Shown: positions 37,201-47,000 of the stretch, one piece after another
Layout of the letters: the number at the start of each line of letters is the position of its first letter
How positions within the stretch are numbered: the stretch's first letter is position 1
Assembly: GCA_046160485.1 (NCBI GenBank)
Contig: JBJXGV010000028.1
Span: 124,001 to 188,000, forward strand
DNA: 64,000 nucleotides
Direction: 5' to 3'
Source: JBJXGV01 sp046160485
Lineage (GTDB): Bacteria > Orphanbacterota > Orphanbacteria > JBJXGV01
Notes under the pieces: generated by a model
Told to the model about the DNA's origin: nothing
The model's database searches: none
Seen by the model: the letters and a program-made list of their open reading frames with translations, nothing else
Program-made: the position numbers and the translations under genes

Positions 37201-37846
37201 GATCACCTACTGGGACCACCGCGCCGAGCAGCTCAAGCTGCAGGAGCAGGCCGGTAAGGCAGGTGCGCGACTCAACTCGGGCGAGGCTCGCCGTCGGGCA
37301 GACGATCTGCAGTCACGGCTCGAGAAACGCCTCACTGAACTGGATCGCGAAGCTCAGATTTCGGCGATGTCGCCGGCTGTACTTGGAGGGCTCGTGGTGG
37401 TGCCTCTGGGGCTCGTCACCGCGATGACCGGCCGCACGCTCCCCCCGCATCCGGTCGACACCCAAGCGTCGGCGGCGCGCGCTCGCGCAATCGTGATGGA
37501 AGCAGAGCGCGTCCTCGGCTTCGAACCCACCGACCGCGAGTTTGAGAAGCTCGGTTACGACATCGAGAGCCGCGTCACTGGCACTGGGCGGCTGCGGTTC
37601 CTCGAGGTCAAGGGGCGCGTGTCCGGTGCAGACACTGTCACCGTGACGAAGAACGAGATCCTCTACAGCTTTAACAAACCCGAGGACTTCATCCTCGTGC
37701 TCGTCGAGTTCTTGGACGGCGACACGCACCGAGTTCGCTACCTACGCCGCCCGTTCGAGCGCAGCGGCGTGACCACCGATTTCAATGGGGCAAGCGTGAA
37801 CTTTCCGTTCGCTGAATTGCTCGCTCGGGGGGAAGACCCGCGATGA
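34262..37846 (+). CDS. SNF2-family helicase with C-terminal DUF3883
   Basis: First gene of the defence operon. The 1194 residues hold a superfamily 2 ATPase: Walker A DDPGAGKT near residue 129, DEAH near 232, LMTATPHN, and the C-terminal helicase motifs TDAAGEGINLQ near 590 and QRFGRIHRIGQ. A helical region (residues 640-1040) follows, then a DUF3883 domain with FLEVKGR near residue 1118, a nuclease-fold signature ExK. Such proteins translocate on DNA in DISARM-like and Hma-like systems. ATG 34262 begins the conserved MIKLEDLQPNATVRGI; GTG 34208 is an alternative. The stop overlaps the next ATG by ATGA. Confidence 0.9.
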   Translation: MIKLEDLQPNATVRGITPDGLVTVVSVQWFGSEALELTYKGSSGRVANELIYRHDEDRLEIVEEGRPWSFDGDGAQFRLVSEAHRIRLAHLFDPVLAVHTSLVDPLPHQITAVYEEMLPRQPLRFLLADDPGAGKTIMAGLFIKELIARGDLKRCLIVCPGSLAEQWQDELQRRFHLPFEIMTNDKLEAARTGNWFLENDLAIARLDKLSRNEDVQQKLSAPDCRYDLIVCDEAHKLSATFFGGEVKYTKRYRLGQLLSGLTRHFLLMTATPHNGKEEDFQLFLALLDGDRFEGRFRDGVHQADVSDLMRRMVKENLLKFDGRPLFPERIAYTVPYKLSDGEARLYKEVTDYVRQEFNRAEALENDKRAGTVGFALTLLQRRLASSPEAIYQSLRRRRERLEKRLRELELLQRGAAVLAPTDAGPLLDADDVEDLEEAPENEVEAAEAEILDQATAAATLAELKIEISTLARLEALAAEVRRSGLDTKWRELSRLLGEIFTPTGLLGDRVAEPKVPYGAGPLPRPAASPRQKLVLFTEHRDTLSYLERQIGSLLGRPEAVVLIHGSMGREERRKAQESFLHDPEVQVLLATDAAGEGINLQRAHLMVNYDLPWNPNRLEQRFGRIHRIGQTEVCHLWNLVAEETREGDVYRRLLEKLEEARQALGGQVFDVMGKLQFEGRPLRDLLIEAIRYGDQPEVRARLTRAVEHGVDRPHLEGLIEDRALAHDVMDSSRVARVREEMERAEARRLQPHYIESFFLEAFKRLGGTMRQREPRRYEITHVPAPVRNRDRQIGTGDPVLARYERIAFEKELLAPPSQPLAAFVCPGNALLDAVLDITLERQRDLLKRGTVLVDERDLGTTPRVLFFLEHAIQDASRLPSGDRRTISRRMLYVEMDAAGLTRQLHYAPYLDYRPLADGEPTVGDLFARPEFAWIDRALEQKAQSYAIEHVVPEHITEVRKRRLEWIEKTRAAVKDRLTKEITYWDHRAEQLKLQEQAGKAGARLNSGEARRRADDLQSRLEKRLTELDREAQISAMSPAVLGGLVVVPLGLVTAMTGRTLPPHPVDTQASAARARAIVMEAERVLGFEPTDREFEKLGYDIESRVTGTGRLRFLEVKGRVSGADTVTVTKNEILYSFNKPEDFILVLVEFLDGDTHRVRYLRRPFERSGVTTDFNGASVNFPFAELLARGEDPR

Positions 37847-40284
37847 AGTCGGCGGGCGTCTACCTCGGCATCGATCTCGGAACGACGAACTCGAGCATCG
37901 CCTACGTCATCGCAGATCCTCGGCACGCTCAATCGGCGAAGATCGAGGTTCGGACGGTTCGCGTGCCGCTTGACGAGGATGGCAGCGCCACCACGGATCG
38001 TATCCCATCGGTCGTCTCTCAAATATCAACCGGCCGCTCGCGCAGCAAGTTCTTGATCGCCTGGGAGTTCTTCGCCGCGTTCAAGAAGCGCAGAAAGAAC
38101 GCGAAGCTGCTGCGCCATGCCAGAGACTTCTTCCGCTCCGTCAAGTCGGACCTTGGATCCTTTCGGGTCTACTCACGGGCGTGCTCGCCAGAGTTGGACA
38201 CTCCGCAGAAAGTGGCAGCGGTCATCCTTCGCCGCCTCATCGAGCAGGCGCGGGCGCAATTGCCCGGCGTCGACCTTCGCAGTGTGCATGTCACGGTGAG
38301 TGTCCCGGCTTCACTGAGCGGGGTCGCACGCGACCACACCAGAGAGGCAGCGCTAGTCGCTGGTGTAGATCCGAGCCGGTTGGATCTGATCGACGAGCCG
38401 TGCGCTGCACTCCTCGATTTCCTCAACGATGGCCGAGCGGCCGGGCTGCTGGATGACAACTCACCGCGCAACCTCATGGTGTTCGATTACGGAGGCGGGA
38501 CTCTCGATCTTTCGCTGGTCCGTGCTCGGTTTGATAAGACGAGCAAGACGGGTCTCCTGGTCGAGAACCTCGCTATTTCGAAGTACAAGCGTCTCGGTGG
38601 TGACGAGGTCGATCGTGCCATCATGCGCGATGTCCTTTGGCCGCAGTGCGAGACGGCACTGCGATGCAGTCGCGAGTCGCTAAAGGCCCACGTTCGGCGG
38701 GGGGTCGAGGATAGCCTGACATCCACGGTCGCGCGTCGACTCAAGGAGAGGCTGTGCCAGAGACTGCGCACTGGCAAGGGTAGTCCGGCAAGTAACGCTG
38801 AGGGCGTGGTGATCGATGAGCCACTGCTGTGGTCCTTCGATGTCCCTGACACCGAGGGCAAATTGCCACTTCGATTCCGTCTCACGGAGTCTCAATTCAG
38901 AATCATCATGAAGCCCTTCGTGTGCTTGCCGCATGACGAGAGCGAGTGGAAGGGCGATGCGTTCGTCCAGTCGCTGCTGATACCGGTGCTTGAGGTCCTT
39001 CACAAGGGACGCGTCGATCCATTGAATCTGGCGGCAGTGGTGTTGCATGGCGGAAGCTGCCGCAATCCACTCGTCCGCGAGATGTTGACAGAGGCGCTGA
39101 CGTCCGAGCTGACGCTCTTTGGAAGTGTCGTCATTATCGAAACACCGGAGCTGGACTCGTCCGTCGCCCGCGGAGCAGCGCTGGCCGGCTATTGGAAACA
39201 CGGCCGCGGCGTCGACATTATCCCGCCGATCATGGCCGAAGAGATCGGCATCATGACCCTGGGCGACCACCCCGTGCGGCTCCTCGACAGTGGGCAAACA
39301 CTGCCGTTTCCCGACGAGCATGGCATCCACGAGGTCCCCTTCGACTCGGCCCCGCTCTACGTGCCGGCCGACCGCCTCGGCCAGATGCTCGTGCCCGTGT
39401 ATGCAGGTAGCGAGCATCGGCTTGTCGCCTCCGTGGGTGTTGATCTGCCCGAAACGGCGCGTCGAGCAGATCCGGTGCGCGTCAAGCTGCAGGTGGATCG
39501 GGACAAGACGCTGAGGTGGTGGTTCGCCATCAAGGACGGGGAGTTCCTTCCAGGGGAGACGATCCATGACCCATGGTGCGCTGCCATGCCGTCGGCAGCG
39601 GAACGCAGCCTGCTCGAATTCCGTCGCGAGGGCTATGTTCAGCACCAAGCCTCCAAGGGCCGGAAATCGATCAAACTCGACACAGAGATGACTCTGCTCT
39701 ATCGGGCCGGAATGCTTGACGAGGCGGAAGTCGCGCTGAGGGATTACGCGGATGACTGCGGCATGGACGGTTGGTCGTCCAACCTACTCGCCTTCATCTG
39801 CGCTCAGACCGGTCGCGAGGAAGAAGCGCTGAGACTCCTCAAGGCGGCGGCGGCGGCGGAGCCGACAAGTGCGTTGCTTCAAGGGAATCTCGGCTGCAGA
39901 CTGCTTGAGGCCAACGACCTCGATGCGGCAGAGGCTGCACTACGCCAAGCGTTGAGCAATGATCCGGACCTTGTCTACGTCTATCGCGCGCTGGGGGACT
40001 GCAAGCGCAAGCGTGGCAGAGAGCAGGAAGCCCAGCATGAGTTCGCCGAAGGCATACGCCGAGCCGAGCGCCACGTACAAGGCGAAACGAGATCCGCGAG
40101 ACAGTGGGCGGAACTCAGCAATCTCTATTCGCGGGCGGGGAAGTACGAAGCGGCGCGGGAAGCTTGGCAGCGATGGAGCCAACTTGAAGCTCGCGCGAAT
40201 CTGAATGGTGACCCCAATACGCGCATCGCCGGTCCCGACAGCGGCTTTCTCCGCCACGACGACTTGGAGGTCTCAGACTCTTGA
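37843..40284 (+). CDS. Hsp70-family ATPase with TPR tail
   Basis: A DnaK-like protein of 813 residues. The N-terminal actin-like ATPase shows GIDLGTTNSSIAYV near residue 10, the phosphate-2 loop FDYGGGTLDLS near 214, and VLHGGSCRNPLV near 401. A beta-rich segment follows. In place of the helical lid are tetratricopeptide-like repeats (about residues 620-785, for example LLQGNLGCRLLEANDLDAAE). It may remodel complexes of this operon or sense misfolded or phage proteins. It overlaps neighbours by four bases on both sides (ATGA and TTGA). Confidence 0.9.
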   Translation: MKSAGVYLGIDLGTTNSSIAYVIADPRHAQSAKIEVRTVRVPLDEDGSATTDRIPSVVSQISTGRSRSKFLIAWEFFAAFKKRRKNAKLLRHARDFFRSVKSDLGSFRVYSRACSPELDTPQKVAAVILRRLIEQARAQLPGVDLRSVHVTVSVPASLSGVARDHTREAALVAGVDPSRLDLIDEPCAALLDFLNDGRAAGLLDDNSPRNLMVFDYGGGTLDLSLVRARFDKTSKTGLLVENLAISKYKRLGGDEVDRAIMRDVLWPQCETALRCSRESLKAHVRRGVEDSLTSTVARRLKERLCQRLRTGKGSPASNAEGVVIDEPLLWSFDVPDTEGKLPLRFRLTESQFRIIMKPFVCLPHDESEWKGDAFVQSLLIPVLEVLHKGRVDPLNLAAVVLHGGSCRNPLVREMLTEALTSELTLFGSVVIIETPELDSSVARGAALAGYWKHGRGVDIIPPIMAEEIGIMTLGDHPVRLLDSGQTLPFPDEHGIHEVPFDSAPLYVPADRLGQMLVPVYAGSEHRLVASVGVDLPETARRADPVRVKLQVDRDKTLRWWFAIKDGEFLPGETIHDPWCAAMPSAAERSLLEFRREGYVQHQASKGRKSIKLDTEMTLLYRAGMLDEAEVALRDYADDCGMDGWSSNLLAFICAQTGREEEALRLLKAAAAAEPTSALLQGNLGCRLLEANDLDAAEAALRQALSNDPDLVYVYRALGDCKRKRGREQEAQHEFAEGIRRAERHVQGETRSARQWAELSNLYSRAGKYEAAREAWQRWSQLEARANLNGDPNTRIAGPDSGFLRHDDLEVSDS

Positions 40285-40874
40285 GCACACGCCGTAAGAC
40301 CGCGAAGCAGTCATCGCGCGCCAAGCGCAACCCAAGGCCAGTGCGAAAGACCAAGGGCCGCGAACAGCGGGGAGCAAAGTCGAAGACAGTGGGAACTTCT
40401 GCCCGTCGCATTTCGGCCGCGATCAAGCGCTACGACGCGGCACGGCAGATCGCAGACCGGCGGGCCGCCGACGTCTTGGCTATTGCATCGCAACTTGGAG
40501 CCGCCGCCGTCACCAAGAGAGACGACCTACTAGTCTCGCAGCTTATCGAGCGTGCACTCTTGCGGGATGTCCTCGCATTCCATGTCGCGATGGCGATGGC
40601 TCCGCTCGACACGCTCCCGCCCGATCTCGAACGGTTGCGGCTCCTGCCCGCGGCGCTGCTCGATTGGCTCGACGAGGCCTTCGGACTCACTTGCATGGGG
40701 ATTCGCTCCGGCGCCGAGATTCCCGCCCGGAACCTGGCTGGACAGAGTTGCAGCTTCGATGTGCCGCGTGACCCGAACGCACTCGTGAAAGTATTCGTCG
40801 ACAGCGACGGGTGGAACAAGCGCGGCAAGGCGATGGTCCCTGCCCGTCTCTCGCGAGCGGATCGATCCTCGTGA
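40281..40874 (+). CDS. Small basic protein, possibly GrpE-like partner of the Hsp70
   Basis: A 197-residue protein with a TTG start overlapping the Hsp70 stop (TTGA). The first 40 residues are rich in Lys and Arg, then a helical region, then a compact C-terminus (FGLTCMGIRSGAEIPARNL; DGWNKRGKAMVPARLS). That end resembles the beta domain of GrpE nucleotide-exchange factors, whose last strand reads like GY...RPA. Position next to an Hsp70 fits a co-chaperone. The resemblance is my reading of a short pattern. It may equally be an unrelated DNA-binding subunit. Confidence 0.65.
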   Translation: MSTRRKTAKQSSRAKRNPRPVRKTKGREQRGAKSKTVGTSARRISAAIKRYDAARQIADRRAADVLAIASQLGAAAVTKRDDLLVSQLIERALLRDVLAFHVAMAMAPLDTLPPDLERLRLLPAALLDWLDEAFGLTCMGIRSGAEIPARNLAGQSCSFDVPRDPNALVKVFVDSDGWNKRGKAMVPARLSRADRSS

Positions 40875-43800
40875 CGACAGCGCACAAGAAACTCATCGAA
40901 GTCGCGCTACCGTTGGACGCGATCAACAAGGCCTGCGCACGCGAGAAGTCGATCCGCCACGGACACCCGAGTACGTTGCACCTCTGGTGGGCGCGCCGGC
41001 CGCTCGCGGCGGCACGGGCGGTGATCTTCGCGCAGATGGTGGATGATCCGTCGGTCTACGTCGACGTGCTCCGCGCGGACCCGAAGCTGCACCGCAAGGC
41101 AGAGAGCGCACTCAAGGCGCGGCTGAAGTTGTGGGAGGAGGCGCGAACTCTCGCCATGGCGGCGAAAGCGGCCGGGCTTCCTGTCACGGAACCAGGACCG
41201 GCCCCGACCCTCGACGACATGCTGGCGGACATCGAGCGCCAGCGGCTCTTCCGCATCATCGAGGACCTGGTGCTGTGGGAGAACACCACCAACGAGACGG
41301 TGCTGCAGGCGGCGCGCGACGAGATCTGGGCGAGCTGGCGGCGCGCCTGCGCCGAGAACGCCGACCATCCGCGGGCCAAGGATCTGTTCGACCGCAAGAA
41401 GCTGCCCGCCTTCCACGACCCCTTCGCTGGTGGCGGGGCGCTGCCGCTGGAGGCGCAGCGGCTCGGGCTCGAGAGCTACGCCAGCGACCTGAACCCGGTG
41501 GCTGTGCTGATCAACAAGGCGATGATCGAGATCCCGCCGAAGTTTGCGGGCAAGCCGCCGGTGAACCCCGAGTCGCGCAAAGACAAGAACCTGTTCGCGC
41601 GGGAGTGGAAGGGCGCGCAGGGCCTCGCCGAGGACGTGCGCCACTACGGCCAGTGGATGCGCGACGAGGCCGAGAAGCGCATCGGCCACCTCTACCCGAA
41701 GGTCGAGGTCACCGCCGAGATGGTGAAGGTGCGGCCGGACCTGAAGCAGTACGTGGGCAAGAAGCTCACCGTGATCGCCTGGCTCTGGGCGCGCACGGTA
41801 AAGAGCCCGAACCCGGCCTTCGCACAGGTGGACGTGCCGCTCGCCTCGACCTTCATGCTCTCCACCAAGGCGGGCAAGGAGGCGTACGTCAAGCCGGTGA
41901 TCGAAAACGGCGGCTACCGCTTCACGGTGAAGGTGGGCAAGCCAAAGGATACGGAGGCGGCGAAGAACGGAACCAAGCTGTCGCGCGGGGCGAACTTCAT
42001 GTGTCTCATGTCAAGCACGCCGATGGACCACGAATATGTGCGGGGGGAATTCCAAGCACAGCGTGCTGGCCAACGCATGATGGCGATTGTTGCTGAAGGC
42101 GACCGCGGGCGGGTCTATCTCGCGCCGACGCCGGAGATGGAGGTCATTGCCCTGCAGGCGCATTCAGAGTGGCGGCCTGAGCAAGAGATGAACCAAGACA
42201 GTAGCAATCTTGTGAGCGGTCGTGGCTACGGCATTCACTACTGGCACGAGTTGTTTACTGAGCGCCAGCTCGTGGCGCTGACGACCTTCTCCGACCTGGT
42301 TCAGGAAGCTCGCGAACGGGTGGAGCACGACGCGCTCGTACCCGGTGTTCCCGACGACGGCAAGCATCTGCGCGATGGCGGTGGCGGCGCTGCGGCGTAT
42401 GGCGACGCTGTGGGGGTGTATCTGGCATTCGCGGTCGACAAGAGCGCGGTTTACTGGAACAGCTTGTGTCCATGGTTAAACCAAGCCAAGAATGAAATAG
42501 TAGGAAACGCATTTGGTCGTCAGGCGCTCCCGATGGTCTGGGACTATGCGGAGGCAAATCCGCTTTCTGATTCTGGTGGTAACATTAACAAACAGCTTGA
42601 TTATGTGTGCAAGGCGTTGATGTTTGGTGCAAGCGCCAGTGGGACAGGGCTTGCTCAGCAAGATGACGCCGCGAGGCAATCGCTAAGCAGGGCCAAAGTT
42701 GTTTCCACGGATCCACCTTACTACGACAACATCGGTTATGCGGACCTTTCAGACTTCTTCTACGTCTGGCTACGCCGCTCCCTGAAACTGGTGTTCCCCG
42801 AGCTGTTCACCACGCTCGCTGTGCCTAAGGCTGAGGAATTGGTTGCCACGCCTTATCGACACGGAAGTAAGGCAAAGGCGGAGACATTCTTCCTAGGTGG
42901 CATGACGCAGGCGATGCACCGATTGGCTGAGCTAGCTCACCCAGCTTTCCCAGTCACCATCTACTACGCTTTCAAACAATCCGAAAGCGACGGCGCAGAA
43001 GGCACGACGAATACTGGCTGGGACACGTTCTTGGCGGCGGTCATCGAAGCCGGGTTTACCATCAGCGGCACTTGGCCAATGCGAACCGAACGTGAAGGCC
43101 GCATGATGAGCAACGATACCAACTCCCTGGCGTCGAGCATCATCCTCGTCTGCCGCTCGCGCGCCGGCGAGGCGCCCACCGCCACGCGCCGTGAGTTCGT
43201 CACCGCACTCAAGGCCGAGCTGCCGCAGGCGCTCGCCCACCTCCAGCGCGGCAACATCGCGCCCGTGGATCTGGCGCAGGCGGCCATCGGCCCGGGCATG
43301 GCGGTCTACACCCGCTACGCCAAGGTGCTCGACGCCGAGGGCAAGCCGCTCAGCGTGCGCGAGGCGCTTGCGCTCATTAACCAGACCCTCGACGAGGCGC
43401 TGGCCGAGCAGGAGGGCGACTTCGACGCCGACAGCCGCTGGGCGCTCACCTGGTTCGATGACGAGGGATTCGCAGAGGGTCCCTACGGCAAGGCCGAGCA
43501 GCTCTCGAAGTCGAAGAACACGAGCGTCGCCGGCATGGTCGAGGCCGGCATCCTCGAATCGAAGCGCGGCAAGGTGCGCCTGCTCGCGCCCGCGGACCTG
43601 CCCGCCGACTGGGACCCGGCCAACGACTCGCGCGTCACCGCGTGGGAGATCGTCCATCACCTGATCCGCGCACTCGCGAGCGGCGGCGAGGGCGCGGCGG
43701 CCGGACTCGTCGCCAAGCTCGGCGCCAAGGCCGAGATCGCGCGCGAGCTGGCCTACCGTCTCTACACCCTCTGCGAGCGCAAGAAGCGCGCGGCCGAGGC

Positions 43801-43906
43801 GCTCGCCTACAACGGCCTCGTCCAGAGCTGGCCCGAGATCACTCGCCTCGCGCGCGAGACTCGCAGGTCGAAGGTAGAGGCGACTCACTTTCTTGAGGAG
43901 ATGTAG
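40871..43906 (+). CDS. DUF1156 DNA methyltransferase (adenine-specific type)
   Basis: A 1011-residue methylase. The N-terminal DUF1156 domain reads PLDAINKACAREKSIRHGH with STLHLWWARRPLAAARA. The SAM-binding motif is DPFAGGG near residue 182 and the catalytic motif DPPYYDN near residue 614, typical of amino-methylating N6A/N4C enzymes. It could mark host DNA in a self/non-self system. GTG 40871 overlaps the previous stop (GTGA). The stretch 42,481-42,660 has 91 G+C in 180 bases, against 44 in 60 at 43,201-43,260, pointing to internal recombination. The target sequence is unknown. Confidence 0.9.
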   Translation: MTTAHKKLIEVALPLDAINKACAREKSIRHGHPSTLHLWWARRPLAAARAVIFAQMVDDPSVYVDVLRADPKLHRKAESALKARLKLWEEARTLAMAAKAAGLPVTEPGPAPTLDDMLADIERQRLFRIIEDLVLWENTTNETVLQAARDEIWASWRRACAENADHPRAKDLFDRKKLPAFHDPFAGGGALPLEAQRLGLESYASDLNPVAVLINKAMIEIPPKFAGKPPVNPESRKDKNLFAREWKGAQGLAEDVRHYGQWMRDEAEKRIGHLYPKVEVTAEMVKVRPDLKQYVGKKLTVIAWLWARTVKSPNPAFAQVDVPLASTFMLSTKAGKEAYVKPVIENGGYRFTVKVGKPKDTEAAKNGTKLSRGANFMCLMSSTPMDHEYVRGEFQAQRAGQRMMAIVAEGDRGRVYLAPTPEMEVIALQAHSEWRPEQEMNQDSSNLVSGRGYGIHYWHELFTERQLVALTTFSDLVQEARERVEHDALVPGVPDDGKHLRDGGGGAAAYGDAVGVYLAFAVDKSAVYWNSLCPWLNQAKNEIVGNAFGRQALPMVWDYAEANPLSDSGGNINKQLDYVCKALMFGASASGTGLAQQDDAARQSLSRAKVVSTDPPYYDNIGYADLSDFFYVWLRRSLKLVFPELFTTLAVPKAEELVATPYRHGSKAKAETFFLGGMTQAMHRLAELAHPAFPVTIYYAFKQSESDGAEGTTNTGWDTFLAAVIEAGFTISGTWPMRTEREGRMMSNDTNSLASSIILVCRSRAGEAPTATRREFVTALKAELPQALAHLQRGNIAPVDLAQAAIGPGMAVYTRYAKVLDAEGKPLSVREALALINQTLDEALAEQEGDFDADSRWALTWFDDEGFAEGPYGKAEQLSKSKNTSVAGMVEAGILESKRGKVRLLAPADLPADWDPANDSRVTAWEIVHHLIRALASGGEGAAAGLVAKLGAKAEIARELAYRLYTLCERKKRAAEALAYNGLVQSWPEITRLARETRRSKVEATHFLEEM

Positions 43907-44003
43907 GTCGTGGCTAGCGCGAGCTTCAGGGCGCGCGCAGCTCAGAGCCAGCGAGTATTGGCCCGCACACAACCCCGACGACTGACCAGAGGATGGTGAT
44001 CGC

Positions 44004-47000
44004 ATGGCGGTGAGTAACCACGAGCGGGTTGGCAAGGCGCTCGATCTGTTGAAAGACGGACTCGCGCCGTTCGTCGAACGCGAGATGAAGGCGCAGTACG
44101 AGCAACTGTGGTTCGAACAGTTCAAGGAGGCGCTTACCCCACAGCAATTGAGCTTCATCGGCACTGAAGACGACCCCGCGTGGGATGCGGCGATCGTTCT
44201 TAAGGTGCTTTGGGACCAATGGAATGCCGTGTTTCGCAAGCCGCTCGGGCAGGCCGAACGGACTCTTGTGAGCGAACTGCGCGAGGTCCGAAACCGATGG
44301 GCTCATCAGACCCCCTTTTCCACCGACGATGCGTATCGCGCGCTCGACTCGGCGGCGCGTCTTCTCTCGGCCGTCTCTGCTCCACAAGCGGAAGACATCG
44401 AGAAGATGAAGATGGAGCTGCTTCGCCTTCGGTTCGACGAGCAGGTGCGTGGTGAGAAGCGCAAGAGCGCCGGGACCGCGATCGAAGGACAAGCCGCCGG
44501 AAACCTGAAACCCTGGCGCGAAGTCGTGAACCCCCACAAGGACGTGGCGAGCGGGCAGTACCAGCAGGCTGAATTCGCAGCGGATCTTTGGCAAGTCCAC
44601 CGCGGCGAGGGAAGCACCGAATACCGCAAGCCTGCCGAGTTCTTTCGGCGAACCTACCTGACCGAGAGCCTCACGGGACTACTCGTGGGTGCTGTGCGTC
44701 GACTCGCTGCACATGGCGGCGATCCAGTCGTCCAGCTCCAAACGAACTTCGGCGGGGGCAAGACCCACTCGATGCTCGCGCTTTACCATCTCTTTTCCGG
44801 GATCGCGCCGAGCGAGCTGCTTGGAGTCGACGCCGTCATGAAGGAGGCGGGAGCGACTACGCTCCCTGCCGTGCGACGGGTTGTGCTCGTGGGCAACAAG
44901 ATTTCGCCAGGGAACCCTGTCGAGAAGCCCGACGGCACCGTCGTGCGCACACTCTGGGGCGAACTGGCGTGGCAACTTGGATTCGCCGCTGGCGGAGTGA
45001 GCGAGGCGAAGAAGGCGTTCGCGCGGGTGAAGGCAGACGATGAGAAGGCTACGAACCCAGGCGACGTGCTGCGGGAGCTGATGAACGCATACGGACCGTG
45101 CCTCATTCTGATCGACGAGTGGGTCGCGTATGCGCGGCAGCTTCATGATCAGAGCGATCTTCCCGCCGGGAGTTTCGAAACTCACTTCACGTTCGCGCAG
45201 GCTCTAACCGAAGCGGCGAAGGATGCCCATCAGTGCCTCCTCGTGATCAGCTTGCCGGCCTCTGATACATCCGGCTCGCCGCACGCCGTCGCCGATGACG
45301 TGGAGGTTGGAGGCGAACGGGGGAGAGCGGCGCTCGATCGGTTGCGAAACGCGGTCGGACGGGTGGAGGCATCGTGGCGGCCGGCCAGTGCGGAGGAGGG
45401 ATTCGAGATCGTACGACGACGCCTCTTCGAGCCCCTCGTGGATCAGGCGCAGTTTCTGGCGCGTGACACCGTCGCCCGCGCGTTCTTTGACCTGTACCGG
45501 ACCCAGCATCAGGAGTTCCCACCCGAGTGCCGCGAGTCGGACTACGAAAACCGCCTGAAGGCTGCGTATCCGATCCATCCCGAGGTCTTCGACCGGCTCT
45601 ACAGCGACTGGTCCACACTGGTGAAGTTCCAGCGAACGCGTGGCGTCCTGCGATTGATGGCTTCGGTGATCCACAGCCTCTGGGAGAAGGGGGACCGGAA
45701 TCCGCTCATCATGCCCGCGAACATCACGATCGACGATCCTCGCGTTCAATTCGAACTGACGCGCTATCTCTCGGACAACTGGGTGCCCGTGATCGAGAAA
45801 GACGTCGATGGACCGAACGCGTTGCCGCTACGAATCGACGGGGACGTGCCGAATCTCGGGAAGTATGCGGCGTGCCGGCGTGTCGCGCGGACGATCTACC
45901 TCGGATCAGCGCCCACCGCGACGGCGGCGAATCGAGGCATCGAGGATCGGCGAATCAAACTGGGATGCGTGATGCCGGGAGAGTCGCCCGCAGTGTTTGG
46001 CGACGCTCTGAGGCGACTTGCATCCGCGGCGACGTATCTCTACCAAGACGGAGCGCGCTGCTGGTACTCGACGCAGCCGACCGTGACCAAGCTGGCCGAG
46101 GATCGGGCGGAGCAGCTTCGCCGTAATCCGGACGCGGTCGCGCAGGAGATCGACAAGCGTGTCCGTGACGACGTGCGCAGGAAGGGTGATTTTGGTCGTG
46201 TTCATCCGTTCCCGGCCTCGAGCCAGGACGTCGCTGATGACATGGACGCGAGGCTCGTTGTACTCGGCATCGATCATCCCTATAGCAAGGATCCCGGAAA
46301 TCGCGCCGAGTTGGCGGCCAAGAACATCCTTGAGACCCGTGGGAATGCGCCGCGGCTGTTCAGGAATACCCTTGTGTTTCTTGCTGTGGATCAGACGCGC
46401 CTTCAAGATCTCGACGAGGCGGTACGCCGTCTTCTGGCGTGGGAGTCGATCCTCGCCGAGAAGACCACGCTCGACCTCACTCCGCATCAGGTGAAGCAGG
46501 CGGAGACGCAGAAGGCCTCTGCCGACGCCGCCGTGACGGCGCGGCTCCCGGAGGCATACCAGTGGCTGCTGGTGGCGGGGCAGGCATCACCGCAGTCCGC
46601 CGTCGAATGGCAGGCGGTCCGGCTGCTTGGGCAAGAGTCGCTCGCCGTGCGCGCCAGCAAGAGACTCAGGAACGATGAGGCGCTGGTCACTTCCCTCGCT
46701 GGGAGCATTCTTCGAATGCACCTGGATCGTGTCCCGCTCTGGCGCGGTGATCACGTGACGGTGAAGCAGCTGGCGGAGGATTTCGCGAAGTACGTTTATC
46801 TGCCGCGTCTCGCCGACCCGGACGTTCTCGTGCAGGCGATTGCCGATGGCATCCGACTCATCACATGGGAGGAAGATGGCTTCGCGTACGCAGACAGTTT
46901 TGACGAGGCGAAGGGCCGGTACGTCGGTCTGCGCGCGGGGCAACTTGTTTCGATCGCGGATGCGGGATCGCTGGGCCTTCTTGTGAAAGCAGACGTTGCG

